From NCBI GenBank assembly GCA_964522105.1, contig CAZFVA010000014.1, forward strand, positions 20,239 to 84,238: 64,000 nucleotides of DNA. The letters run 5' to 3'. Origin of the DNA: JAGOFO01 sp964522105 (lineage in GTDB: Bacteria; Myxococcota_A; UBA9042; DTJE01). This document shows positions 51,333 through 60,205 of the stretch, in pieces. The notes under the pieces are model-generated. The model did no database searches and was not told the DNA's origin. It worked only from the letters and a program-made list of their open reading frames with translations. Position 1 is the first letter of the stretch. Each line of letters starts with the position of its first letter. Position numbers and translations under genes: made by a program.

Positions 51333-52251
51333 GTTTTTCCTCGTCCGGGGGATTGCACCCTGATTGCGATTCTATCTGTGTGACTGTGTCCGCGATTTCC
51401 TGATTCCGGTGACTGACCCTGGTTCTGAACCCGGCCGCACCCAGAATTTCAGCCATGCTTTCCGCCGTTGCGACCGATCTGTGTTGTCCGCCGGTACATC
51501 CAAAGGCGACCGTCACGAGCGGTCGTCCTTCCTGTTCGTGGAGTGGAAGACTGAACCGGAGCAGTTCTGTTGTTCTGTCCAGGAAAGTCTGCCATTCAGG
51601 CAATTCCCGCAGGAATGCCAGAATTTCAGGGTCCAGGCCGGTAAGCGGGCGGAGCTGTTTAACAAAATACGGGTTTTTCAGGAATCTGCAGTCAAAGACG
51701 TAAGATGCGTCGCGCGGGACCCCGTTTCTGTATCCGAAAGATACGATTTCCACGGCCATGCGACAGGAACTAGTCTTGTCGTAAGCCCTTTGAATCATTA
51801 ATCTGAGGTTGTGAATGTTGATGTCGGTAGTGTCTATGACCCAGTCCGCCATCACCTTGATTTTTGCCAGAATCTCGCGCTCGAGGTTCACCCCGTCGCG
51901 GATTGAACCGGAGATTGATTCCAGCGGGTGCCGTCGCCTGGTTTCGGAAAATCGCCTTACCAGGACGTCTTCTGACGCATCAAGGTAGATGATTTCCAGT
52001 TTGTGGCCAAGGTCCTTGACTTTATTGACTTCGGATGCGAACGAGTCAAGCAGAAACCTTTCCCGCACATCGATTCCGATGCACATTTTCGAGATTTCCG
52101 AGTGTGTATCAGCCAGATACAGGATCTTGTCCAGAAGCGGCAGCGGAAGGTTATCAACACAGAAAAACCCCAGATCTTCCATTGCCTTGATGACAGTGGA
52201 TTTTCCGGAACCGGATAATCCGGTCACGATTACAATGTGTGCTGAATTCAA
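51319..52251 (-). CDS. rapZ: RapZ-type RNase adapter/nucleotide-binding protein
   Basis: About 310 residues. An N-terminal P-loop domain (VTGLSGSGKSTVIKAMEDLG, FFCVDNLP) and a C-terminal domain with VAFGCTGGQHRSV are diagnostic. In E. coli RapZ senses glucosamine-6-phosphate and guides RNase E to a small RNA; other lineages use it in envelope or sugar control. TTG 52251 (MNSAHIVIV) is the nearest start, with GGAGG 11 bases upstream. Location after rpoN and hpf is the classical arrangement, although no ptsN gene is present. Confidence 0.92.
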   Translation of the reverse strand: MNSAHIVIVTGLSGSGKSTVIKAMEDLGFFCVDNLPLPLLDKILYLADTHSEISKMCIGIDVRERFLLDSFASEVNKVKDLGHKLEIIYLDASEDVLVRRFSETRRRHPLESISGSIRDGVNLEREILAKIKVMADWVIDTTDINIHNLRLMIQRAYDKTSSCRMAVEIVSFGYRNGVPRDASYVFDCRFLKNPYFVKQLRPLTGLDPEILAFLRELPEWQTFLDRTTELLRFSLPLHEQEGRPLVTVAFGCTGGQHRSVATAESMAEILGAAGFRTRVSHRNQEIADTVTQIESQSGCNPPDEEKHENN

Positions 52252-52282
52252 CGTCTGTTGGTCCTCCCGGAGCCCCGGCCAA

Positions 52283-52582
52283 TCAATGTTTGCGCTTATC
52301 CACAATGATATCTTTGTGTTTTGCGATCTGGCGGGCCAGTTTTTCAATTACCGTATCAAGAATTGGGTAAATGTCGGTCGCTTTTTCGGAAGTCTTGAAA
52401 GTTTCGCCTTTGAACTGGACCAGCAGGTCGATGTGCGTCCATGCCTTTTCCATTGCAAGCGTAACCTTGACTTCAGCGTCATCGGGAAGATGCGGCCCGA
52501 CGTGCTTTTCAATCTTTGATTCAATCAGTGAGCGAAGCTCGTCTGAAACGTTAATCTGACGAAGTGTAAACTGAACCTTCAT
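52283..52582 (-). CDS. hpf: ribosome hibernation promoting factor (short form)
   Basis: A 99-residue short HPF/RaiA protein (MKVQFTLRQINVSDELRSLI, IEKLARQIAKHKDIIVDKRKH). It binds the 30S decoding site in stationary phase and, in short-form bacteria, works with a dimerisation factor. AAGGAG sits six bases before ATG. It lies 56 bp after rpoN and 31 bp before rapZ, the usual order. Confidence 0.94.
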   Translation of the reverse strand: MKVQFTLRQINVSDELRSLIESKIEKHVGPHLPDDAEVKVTLAMEKAWTHIDLLVQFKGETFKTSEKATDIYPILDTVIEKLARQIAKHKDIIVDKRKH

Positions 52583-52638
52583 GGTGGTCTCCTTCTAAAA
52601 TTAATCAGCCGACCGGCCCTTGCTGCCGGCTGAATGAA

Positions 52639-54126
52639 CTACATGAGTTCCTTCCTTCGTGAAGAAGGTGAAATCCCAAGAGCTTCACGGTACTTTGCAA
52701 CCGTGCGTCTTGCAACATTCATGTCTTCTTTCTCAAGTATTTCCACGATTTCCTGATCGGATAACGGCTTGTTCGGCCTTTCCGCGTCAATAAGCATTTT
52801 TATACGGGATTTGACGCTCATGGAAGAGTGGTCTTCAACCCCGTAACCACCGCTGATTCTACTGGTGAAAAAGTATTTCAGTTCAAATATGCCCTGCGGT
52901 GTGTGTACATATTTGCTGGTTGTCACGCGGCTGATTGTTGACTGGTGCATGCCGACATCGTCTGCGACTTCCCGCAGCACCAGTGGTTTCAACTGTTCGA
53001 CGCCGTAGTCCAGGAAGTCCCTCTGAAAACGCATGATGCTTTCTGTAACTTTGCGAATGGTTGTCTGACGTTGATTGATGGACTTGATTAACCAGGATGC
53101 CGCTTTCAGTTTATCTTGAACAAATTCGCGGGCTTCACCCTTCGTCTTCTTTGCCAGTGTCTTTTCGTAGTACTGGCTTATCTTCAGCTTCGGCAGACCG
53201 TCGTCATTTACAACGACCATGTACTCGTCACCGACTTTAATCACATACACGTCAGGCTGGATGTAGATGATGTCATCTGTGGAAAACAGCCTTCCCGGTT
53301 TCGGTTCCATTGACTGGATAGTGTCTATCAGCAGTTTGACGTCATCAAGGCTCAGCTTCAGAGCCCTGGCGATGACCTGGAAATTTCGTTTTTCAAGGTC
53401 GGGAAGATGGTTGTTGATGAGCTGCTGCAGCTTGTCGTTGTCCGGCCACGTCAACTGAGCCTGGGTAAGAAGACATTCCCGCAGATCACGGGATGCAACG
53501 CCGACCGGGTCAAATTCCCTTATTCTTGAAAGGACTTCGCGCACATGTTCAACCGACGTTTCGGTCGCCTCGGCAATCTCTTCATCAGAAACGTCGACCA
53601 GATAGCCGTCTTCATTGATGTTGCCGATGACATAAGCTCCGACTTCCTGGGACCTTCGCGGCAGGTCAGACAGCTTCAACTGCCACATCAGGTGTTCGAC
53701 AAGTGAACTTTTATTGCAGACAGTCGCTTCAACAGACGGGAAATCTTCGTTAGATACCCGCAGTTGCGGCCCCTGAGAGTACATTGAATACCCTTCCACA
53801 TAGCGTTCCCAGTCGATCTCTTCCCGTTTGGAGCCTGCCGGGTTTTCCGGTTCAGCGTGGGCGTCGTCGGCGTCGCGGACTGCTGTGCCGCGCAGTTCAT
53901 TTTGAATTTCGCCGGAATCGTCGCTTTCGCGGGCGGCTTCGTCCAGGGACAGTGATTGAGAGCCTGTTTCAGATTCTTCAAGGGCAGGGTTGGAGTCAAG
54001 CTGCTGGCGGATCTCGTCGGCAAGTTCAAGCCTGGACAGTTGTAGTAGACGAATCGCCACCTGCAACTGCGGCGTGATAATCAGTTTCTGTTGGAGCCTT
54101 GTTCCAAGCTCTTGCCGGATATCCAT
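52639..54126 (-). CDS. rpoN: RNA polymerase sigma-54 factor
   Basis: A 495-residue sigma54. The activator-interacting region I (QKLIITPQLQVAIRLLQLSRLEL) is followed by an acidic region II (about 60-110), the core-binding region and a C-terminal helix-turn-helix. The RpoN box is ARRTVAKYREA. ATG 54126 (MDIRQELG) is chosen because region I begins there; an upstream in-frame ATG at 54168 adds 14 non-conserved residues. It is first in the cluster rpoN-hpf-rapZ-HEPN-kinase. Confidence 0.95.
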   Translation of the reverse strand: MDIRQELGTRLQQKLIITPQLQVAIRLLQLSRLELADEIRQQLDSNPALEESETGSQSLSLDEAARESDDSGEIQNELRGTAVRDADDAHAEPENPAGSKREEIDWERYVEGYSMYSQGPQLRVSNEDFPSVEATVCNKSSLVEHLMWQLKLSDLPRRSQEVGAYVIGNINEDGYLVDVSDEEIAEATETSVEHVREVLSRIREFDPVGVASRDLRECLLTQAQLTWPDNDKLQQLINNHLPDLEKRNFQVIARALKLSLDDVKLLIDTIQSMEPKPGRLFSTDDIIYIQPDVYVIKVGDEYMVVVNDDGLPKLKISQYYEKTLAKKTKGEAREFVQDKLKAASWLIKSINQRQTTIRKVTESIMRFQRDFLDYGVEQLKPLVLREVADDVGMHQSTISRVTTSKYVHTPQGIFELKYFFTSRISGGYGVEDHSSMSVKSRIKMLIDAERPNKPLSDQEIVEILEKEDMNVARRTVAKYREALGISPSSRRKELM

Positions 54127-54379
54127 AACTTCATAGTCCGTGGTGTTTCGGGCGTCTGCCCGTTTCACGAGCCCCCCGGGGCGCGTGCCCGCTTCGTGCT
54201 GCTGCAGCCGGCAAGGACCACATCAAATCAACGAACAAATCAACGCTAACAGGGGTTGGCCGGGTTGTAAAGGTTATCGCTCAATACTACAATCCACCCG
54301 CTTTCGGGTAAGTGTCGACGGCAGGATTCAGGGCGCGCGCAGATGTGCGTTTTGTGAACAGAAACGGTGTTATTGACAG

Positions 54380-55495
54380 ATGTTTGGTATCTCAGAAAAA
54401 GGTACAGGTCTTTCGTTCGGCAATATTGACCTTGCCGACGTAGAAGCGGTTCGCCTGACATTGAGGGGCGGGTCTGTCGTCGACTGGCACAGGCTTAACC
54501 TGCAGGACAAGGACGAAGTTGACCGGTTCCTTCTTGTGAACGGTTTCGACGTTCAGGACCCTGACGACGAGACGCGACTGCTGCATCTGCTGAAAGTTGC
54601 TGTCGAATATCTGGAATCAAATTTCAATTTTCATTTTCCTGCATGCTTGAAGCAGCCGGCTGCTGTTGAAGACATTCTGTTAATGGCATCGGGCAGTTCC
54701 GAGTTCCAGAAGCTTGCCTGTGTCATCCTGAAGGTCATGCACGTTGTCAATCACGTTGAAAGTCAGCAGCTTCGGTTCAGGCTGGCAGTGCCCGAGGATC
54801 AGCTTTTTCAGATGGCTGTCGCGAGGGTTGATCAGACTATTGCCGCGATGAGGATTTCCGGGGCGCCGATTCTTCACTACGCCGCCAACCGCAAGACCCG
54901 TGACTCGTTGATTACCAAGCTTCTGGCCAAAAAGACGAACTTTGCGGCGGAGGTCTACGACAGGCTTCGGTTTCGCATCATAACCCGTGAATATCCTGAT
55001 ATAATTCCTGTTCTTTCGTATTTGAAGGATAACCTTTTTCCATACAACTACGTCGTTCCGGGTCAGTCCAGGAACCATATTATTACGACGGCGGCCTTGC
55101 TGGGCGAGATTCCCGAGTTGTGCGCAAGGGAGCCCGGTCTGGCAAACCGCTTTCTATACGAAGATGCCGAGGATGGCGATGATCTGAACCAGGAAATTAA
55201 TGCGTTTTCGGGTCAGTCCTTCAAGATGATTAACTTCGTTGTCGAGCTGCCGATCAAGGTTCGCGAGCTTGTTGCCAAAGACAATCCAGATATGGCCGAA
55301 CTGGGAAATCTTGTTTACATCCAGATCGAATTTCAGTTTTTTGACGAGAAGACCTGGGCATCAAACGAAGTTGGCGACAACAATCATGAACGTTACAAGG
55401 ACCGGCAGCGCTGGGAAGTTATCCGGCGGCTGGTTCACGGTAATCGTTACGGGATGGCCGATGACCCTGGTTGGGAAGGCAAGACCCGCTGGTAG
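54380..55495 (+). CDS. unknown protein with RelA/SpoT-like features
   Basis: A 371-residue soluble protein, divergent from rpoN. YDRLRFRIITREYPD (193-207) followed by YNYVVPGQSRNH, and later NFVVELPIKV, resemble the nucleotidyltransferase core of RelA/SpoT (D-x-R-x-R and E-x-x-I patterns). The hydrolase, TGS and ACT domains of long RSH proteins are absent. It may belong to a deltaproteobacterial family of this kind (TIGR04552 comes to mind, unverified). Whether it makes (p)ppGpp cannot be stated. The ribosome site at ATG 54380 is weak. Confidence 0.6.
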   Translation: MFGISEKGTGLSFGNIDLADVEAVRLTLRGGSVVDWHRLNLQDKDEVDRFLLVNGFDVQDPDDETRLLHLLKVAVEYLESNFNFHFPACLKQPAAVEDILLMASGSSEFQKLACVILKVMHVVNHVESQQLRFRLAVPEDQLFQMAVARVDQTIAAMRISGAPILHYAANRKTRDSLITKLLAKKTNFAAEVYDRLRFRIITREYPDIIPVLSYLKDNLFPYNYVVPGQSRNHIITTAALLGEIPELCAREPGLANRFLYEDAEDGDDLNQEINAFSGQSFKMINFVVELPIKVRELVAKDNPDMAELGNLVYIQIEFQFFDEKTWASNEVGDNNHERYKDRQRWEVIRRLVHGNRYGMADDPGWEGKTRW

Positions 55496-55506
55496 TCGGC
55501 ACCGTT

Positions 55507-56304
55507 CTATTTCCCAAGCAATTCAATGATTTCGCACGCATCTGGCCGGTCGGCAGGATTTGGGGCAAGCATGTCTCGAAACAGCGCTTTGATTTTGTCA
55601 TCAAGTCTGGTCAATTCATCCAGAAGCTGAATCGCGGTTGTTTCCGCGCGAAGTTTTAGAACTTCTTCAGGATGTTTTGCTTCTGCCCACGGCGTCTTCC
55701 CGGCTGTTGCCGACATCAATGAAATTGCCAGTGACCAGATTTCAGCGGCCGGCGTCACCGGTTCACCTGCAAGCATCTGGTCGGACATGTAGTGCAGTGT
55801 TCCCAGGATAAGGTCCGACCTGTTCTGGCTGGTTTCAACGGCTCCACGAATATCGACTAAAGTCAGTCCGTCCGAGTTGCGTCCGGCGACAGGCCCGAAA
55901 ATCATGTTCGACGGGGAAACGTCGGCATGCATTACAGGTGAAACCGGGCTTCCCCTGTGCAGGTATGCCAGGGCGCACAGAGCGTCTTCAAACATGACGA
56001 TGATATCGCTGCTGGAAATCTCGGTTCCGCCCATCAGGCTGCGAACGGACTTTCCTTCCACCCACTGTGAAATCTGCATCAGAGTGCCGTCGTCGTCGGT
56101 GCCGTGCCATAAAAGCTTCTGCAGGCGGGGGTGGTCAAGCTTGTAAAGTATTGATGCGTCAGGCATTACGCGTGGTGAAGCTGTCAGGGCAGAGCCGAAA
56201 TAACGCCGCACAACGACATTTTTTTCGCCCAGCTTTGCAGCCCAGACTTCAACGCCGAAGCCGAAAGAAAGAGGATGTGACAGTTTAATGCCGTTCCGAA
56301 TCAC
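55507..56304 (-). CDS. degenerate protein kinase-like protein
   Basis: A 265-residue kinase fold. The catalytic loop is HADVSPSN (126-133; Asp and Asn kept, Arg changed to Ala). The metal-binding DFG is DIR (151-153), and the usual ATP-anchoring Lys is Arg (VVVRR, 30-34). The glycine loop is loose (FGFGVEV). It may be a weak kinase or a pseudokinase. It starts 24 bp after dnaJ on the same strand, so it is likely cotranscribed and might act on, or be folded with, the chaperone. Confidence 0.75.
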   Translation of the reverse strand: MIRNGIKLSHPLSFGFGVEVWAAKLGEKNVVVRRYFGSALTASPRVMPDASILYKLDHPRLQKLLWHGTDDDGTLMQISQWVEGKSVRSLMGGTEISSSDIIVMFEDALCALAYLHRGSPVSPVMHADVSPSNMIFGPVAGRNSDGLTLVDIRGAVETSQNRSDLILGTLHYMSDQMLAGEPVTPAAEIWSLAISLMSATAGKTPWAEAKHPEEVLKLRAETTAIQLLDELTRLDDKIKALFRDMLAPNPADRPDACEIIELLGK

Positions 56305-56328
56305 ATCGCCCCCTGCCAGATTCGCACG

Positions 56329-57396
56329 TCAGGAATTTGAAAGCTCTTTCAGCTCTTCGTAAATCTTCTTTTCTTTGCGGGAAAGGTTCATTGGAATTCT
56401 GACCTTGATCTGAACCCACAGGTCGCCCCGGCCACGCGACTGAAGTTTTGGCATGCCACGGCCCCTGATCTGAATAAGTTCATCAGGTTGCGCACCCTGC
56501 GGGATGTCAACATCAACTGCATCGCCAAGGATATCTGCGATAGGTTTTCTGGCGCCAAGGACTGCGTCGGCCACTTCAACCTGCATCTCGGTAACAAGGT
56601 CGTCGCCTTCACGGCGGAACGTTTCGTGATCGTTAACTTCTATGACGACATACAGGTCCCCGGCCGGAGCGCCCATTGCGCCAGCCCCGCCTGCGCCTGT
56701 AACCCTTATGGAATTGCCGGTGTCGATACCGGCTGGAATCTTCACTTTGTATGTCTTGTCGGTAAGGTAGCGCCCGGCCCCGCCGCACTTGCTGCACTTT
56801 TCGCGAATCACGCGGCCGGTTCCACCGCAGCTTGAACACGTTGTGGTTATTGTAAACAGACCCTGGCTGTGCGCCATCCGCCCCCGGCCCCCGCAGGCGC
56901 GGCAAGTCTCGGGCGTTGTCCCGGCTTTAGAGCCGTTTCCGCCGCAGGCGTCGCAAGATTCTTCCTTTCGGAGATGGATTTCCTTTTCGATGCCTTTTGC
57001 TGCGTCTTCCAGCGAGATTGACTGCCCGGTCTGCTGGTCGCGGCCTTTTGTCGGGCCACCGCGCTGCCGTCCGCCGCCGAATATGTCACCGAAGCCGCCT
57101 CCGAAGGCGCCGCCGAACATGTCCATGAACGACGAGAATATGTCTTCAGGATGGAAATCGTACCCCTGTCCCCTGAGCCCCGACGCGCCGTACTGGTCAT
57201 AAATCTGGCGTTTTTTAGGGTCGGACAGGACGTCGTACGCTTCCGCCACTTCCTTGAACTTCTCTTCCGCTTCAGGATTGTCGGGGTTGCGGTCCGGGTG
57301 GTATTGGATGGCAAGACGTCTGTATGCCTTCTTCAGTTCAGTGGCATCGACGTCTCGCGAAACACTCAAAATGCTGTAGTAGTCTTTGTCAGCCAT
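56329..57396 (-). CDS. dnaJ: chaperone protein DnaJ
   Basis: A 355-residue Hsp40 co-chaperone. A J domain with HPD (IQYHPDRNPD) is followed by a Gly/Phe linker (GGAFGGGFGDIFGGG), four zinc motifs (CDACGGNG, CRACGGRG, CSSCGGTG, CSKCGGAG) and a C-terminal substrate-binding domain. It stimulates DnaK. ATG 57396 (MADKDYYSIL) matches the family start; an in-frame ATG at 57417 has AAGGTG upstream and cannot be excluded. dnaK and grpE are not in this window. Confidence 0.95.
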   Translation of the reverse strand: MADKDYYSILSVSRDVDATELKKAYRRLAIQYHPDRNPDNPEAEEKFKEVAEAYDVLSDPKKRQIYDQYGASGLRGQGYDFHPEDIFSSFMDMFGGAFGGGFGDIFGGGRQRGGPTKGRDQQTGQSISLEDAAKGIEKEIHLRKEESCDACGGNGSKAGTTPETCRACGGRGRMAHSQGLFTITTTCSSCGGTGRVIREKCSKCGGAGRYLTDKTYKVKIPAGIDTGNSIRVTGAGGAGAMGAPAGDLYVVIEVNDHETFRREGDDLVTEMQVEVADAVLGARKPIADILGDAVDVDIPQGAQPDELIQIRGRGMPKLQSRGRGDLWVQIKVRIPMNLSRKEKKIYEELKELSNS

Positions 57397-57472
57397 GGCG
57401 ACAGTTATTAAGGGCATCGGGCACCTTTCTGTCAATCCCGAATTGCATCCAGATTGAACAAAAAGATATTAA

Positions 57473-57490
57473 TCAATCGTTTGATTGACA
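57473..57490 (+). promoter_or_regulatory. TetR-type operator overlapping a -35 element
   Basis: A perfect inverted repeat TCAATC-GTTT-GATTGA (57473-57488) overlaps TTGACA (57485-57490). It lies 64 bp upstream of the TetR gene ATG. No clear -10 is visible at 17 bp. The layout fits autorepression of the whole export operon. Confidence 0.55.
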
Positions 57491-57551
57491 AAATTCAGGG
57501 GTGGTGGTCCAATTGATTCAGGTTCTGACTGGCGTGTAAAAGGGGAAAACT

Positions 57552-58196
57552 ATGGCCGATCGCGAACAACAACAGGATGACGGGAAGCGGGCAAGTCTGA
57601 TTGAGGCCGCCGCAGAACTGTTTATTCACAAGGGATTTGCTTCCAGTGGCATCCGCGAGATTGCATCGAAGGCTGGATGTAACATCTCGATGATTAAATA
57701 CTATTTTGGTTCCAAGGAAGGGTTGCTTCAGGAAATCGTCAAGCCGAGGGCCGAGAATCTGTGGTCAAGTCTTGAAAAATTTGCCCACGACGACATGGAC
57801 CCGGTCGACAGGTTGAATAGCCTGATAGATGAAATGGTACGAATTTTCGGGCGCAACCGGGTGATGATCGGGATAGTGGCCCGCGAGATGATATTCAGTC
57901 AAAGCAAGATGTTACCGATTTTCCTTCCGTTGCTGGGGCGGAATGCAGGCCGTTTAATTGCGGTCGTCAAGAGGGCTCTTGATGACGCCGGAGTGACTGG
58001 CGTAAAGCCGCAGGCTGTAGCGCTTGTCATCATATCGTCGTTTATCTACGCAGTAGTCGCCGAACCGATTATCAGAAAGATCCTTGTTGAGCGTGATGGG
58101 CTTGTCGATTCTGAACATGTCGATATTTTTGTTGAATTTGTTGGTCCGACTTTAAAGGCCATGCTTGCCGGATTGACGGTGGAGTCACAAAAATGA
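57552..58196 (+). CDS. TetR-family repressor of the export operon
   Basis: A 214-residue regulator. The helix-turn-helix is in the first 60 residues (SLIEAAAELFIHKGFASSGI, EIASKAGCNISMIKYYFGSK). The C-terminal helical ligand domain (about 75-205) is variable, as usual. It is first gene of an operon with HlyD, two ABC ATPases and two permeases, as for E. coli CecR (YbiH) with ybhGFSR. It probably senses an exported compound. Its stop overlaps the next ATG (ATGA). Confidence 0.9.
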   Translation: MADREQQQDDGKRASLIEAAAELFIHKGFASSGIREIASKAGCNISMIKYYFGSKEGLLQEIVKPRAENLWSSLEKFAHDDMDPVDRLNSLIDEMVRIFGRNRVMIGIVAREMIFSQSKMLPIFLPLLGRNAGRLIAVVKRALDDAGVTGVKPQAVALVIISSFIYAVVAEPIIRKILVERDGLVDSEHVDIFVEFVGPTLKAMLAGLTVESQK

Positions 58197-59245
58197 AGAA
58201 ATTCATCGCGGTACTGATTGTTCTGTCTGTGGTGCTCGGGTCGGCCCTGGCGTACAAGCTTTACCTTGATAAACAGGCCCTTAAAATGCCGCCGGGCAGT
58301 TCAGGTGTCGTTGAAGGTACTACAACCCTGATTTCGGCAAGGATCGGTGCGCGGATAGATTCAATTGAAGTCAGGGAAGGTGATTCGGTGAAGGCCGGTG
58401 ACGTGCTGGTCAAACTGGACTGCAGCGAACTTGATTCGGTCGTTGAAGGCGCAAAAAGTCAGGTGGCCATGTCCAGGGCTCGTGTGGCGCAGGCGACGGC
58501 TTCGGCCGAAGCGGCCCTGTACCGCGAAAAGGCCGCGTTTGCGCAGGCGTCAAGCAGTCGGGTCAATCTTGGCACTATCAAATTGAACAGTGAAAACGCA
58601 GATCGCCAGAAGGACAGGGCAGTCAAACTGAACAAGCAGGAAGTCATGCCCCTGAATTCGCTGGAAAACTATGAGACGACGGCGGCAGGCCTGGACGTCA
58701 GCCTGAAGGCGGCCGATGTGGCGGTCAAGGCGGCCGTCATGAACGCAAAGTCGGCAGACCTTCAGGAAGATGCGGCAAAGGGTGCAATTCAGGAAGCTGA
58801 AGGTGGGCTTGCTGCGGCCGAGGCCGGTCTGAGGCGGGCTGAGATTAATCAGAAAGAGTGTGTTCTGACGGCTCCGTCGGATGGAGTTGTGACGATTCGG
58901 TCAAAAGAGCCGGGCGAAACGGTGCTGCCCGGGTCAACTCTGCTTGAAATCACGGATTCCAGGGTGGTGAAGATCAACTTCTTTGTCAGGACGGCTGAAG
59001 TCGCGGTCGTAACAAGCGGAATGGCAGTTCGGGTAGTTGCAGACGCAATCGCGGACCAGGTCTTTGATGGGAAAATCGTAAAGGTTTCGCAGAATGCCGA
59101 ATTTACGCCCAGGAACATTCAGACAAGGTCAGATCGGGACAGGCTGGTCTTTGAGGTCGAGGCCGCCGTTGATAATGTTGACGGTCGGCTGAAGCCCGGG
59201 ATGCCGGTTGAGGTCCAGGTCGTGGACGCGGGGGCGCCCAGATGA
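58193..59245 (+). CDS. HlyD-family membrane fusion protein (YbhG-like)
   Basis: A 350-residue periplasmic adaptor. It has an N-terminal anchor (FIAVLIVLSVVLGSALAY), then a first barrel-sandwich half (ISARIGARIDSIEVREGDSV). A long alpha-helical hairpin rich in Ala/Lys/Glu follows, then the second half (LTAPSDGVVTIRSKEPGE) and a beta-barrel domain. It should join the ABC permeases to the TolC-like channel at the operon end. Both ends overlap neighbours by four bases (ATGA), showing tight coupling. Confidence 0.92.
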   Translation: MKKFIAVLIVLSVVLGSALAYKLYLDKQALKMPPGSSGVVEGTTTLISARIGARIDSIEVREGDSVKAGDVLVKLDCSELDSVVEGAKSQVAMSRARVAQATASAEAALYREKAAFAQASSSRVNLGTIKLNSENADRQKDRAVKLNKQEVMPLNSLENYETTAAGLDVSLKAADVAVKAAVMNAKSADLQEDAAKGAIQEAEGGLAAAEAGLRRAEINQKECVLTAPSDGVVTIRSKEPGETVLPGSTLLEITDSRVVKINFFVRTAEVAVVTSGMAVRVVADAIADQVFDGKIVKVSQNAEFTPRNIQTRSDRDRLVFEVEAAVDNVDGRLKPGMPVEVQVVDAGAPR

Positions 59246-60186
59246 TTGCCGCAGACGATTTTTCTGCAATTCCCCTGAGGATCAGTGACTTGCGCCATTC
59301 ATTTGGAACGCGCAAAGCACTTGACGGCCTGAATCTGCAGGTCGAGGCGGGCGGAATTTGTGGAATTGTCGGGCCGGACGGGGCAGGCAAGACGACGGCG
59401 CTGCGGATATGCAGCGGTCTGATAGATCCTGTGTCTGGCAGTGTGACCGTTTTCGGGATGGATCCCAGGTCTGTGCAGGCCAGGGATTTCGTCGGATACA
59501 TGCCTCAGATGTACAGTCTTTACGGGGACTTGAGTGTCATCGAAAATCTGAAGTTCTTTGGGAAAATGTTCTGTCTGGACAGGAAGACTTTCAATGACCG
59601 GGCCGAACGTCTGCTGTCCATTACGATGCTGAAGGAATTTGTGGACAGGCGGGCCGACGCGCTTTCAGGCGGCATGTACAAAAAACTGGCGCTTGCGGCA
59701 GTGCTGATTTCCAGGCCGCGTCTGTTGCTTCTTGACGAACCGACGAACGGTGTTGACCCGGTTTCGCGCGCGGAACTGTGGGATTTGCTTTATGAATTCG
59801 TGTCTGAAGGCTCGACGGTAGTCGTTTCGACCGCCTATATGGACGAGGCCGCCAGGTGTTCTAAAGTCGGCCTGCTGTCCGAAGGTCGTCTAATTGCCGA
59901 AGGGTCGCCCCATGACCTTAGAAGCAGGTTTACCGGGACTGTTTTTTACCTTGCTGAAGCGGAAGGTCAATCCACAGGTGTCCAGATTCACAAGCTTATT
60001 GATTCCATGCGTGCGGATATTCAGGCTGTGACGCCATCGGGCAACGGGTTTCGCGTTCTTGCGTCATCGGCACAGGTCGGGTCAGCAAGAGGTCAGATAG
60101 CCGGTGCGGGTCTGGTGCCTGTCGAAGTCAGTCCGTCGTTTGAAGACATATTCATTTCTTCGTTCCTGGAAAATTCTGATGGGTGA
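59242..60186 (+). CDS. ABC transporter ATPase 1 (YbhF N-half-like)
   Basis: A 314-residue ATPase. Walker A is GPDGAGKTT, the signature is LSGGM, Walker B is LLLLDEPTNGVD and the switch His is replaced (VVSTAYMDEA has Ala). A Tyr-Leu-rich C-terminal extension follows. In E. coli YbhF the two ABC domains are one protein; here they are two genes. It probably pairs with the second ATPase as a heterodimer, with one degenerate site. Confidence 0.9.
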   Translation: MIAADDFSAIPLRISDLRHSFGTRKALDGLNLQVEAGGICGIVGPDGAGKTTALRICSGLIDPVSGSVTVFGMDPRSVQARDFVGYMPQMYSLYGDLSVIENLKFFGKMFCLDRKTFNDRAERLLSITMLKEFVDRRADALSGGMYKKLALAAVLISRPRLLLLDEPTNGVDPVSRAELWDLLYEFVSEGSTVVVSTAYMDEAARCSKVGLLSEGRLIAEGSPHDLRSRFTGTVFYLAEAEGQSTGVQIHKLIDSMRADIQAVTPSGNGFRVLASSAQVGSARGQIAGAGLVPVEVSPSFEDIFISSFLENSDG

Positions 60187-60205
60187 GTCTGTTCCCCGGG
60201 GTGTT

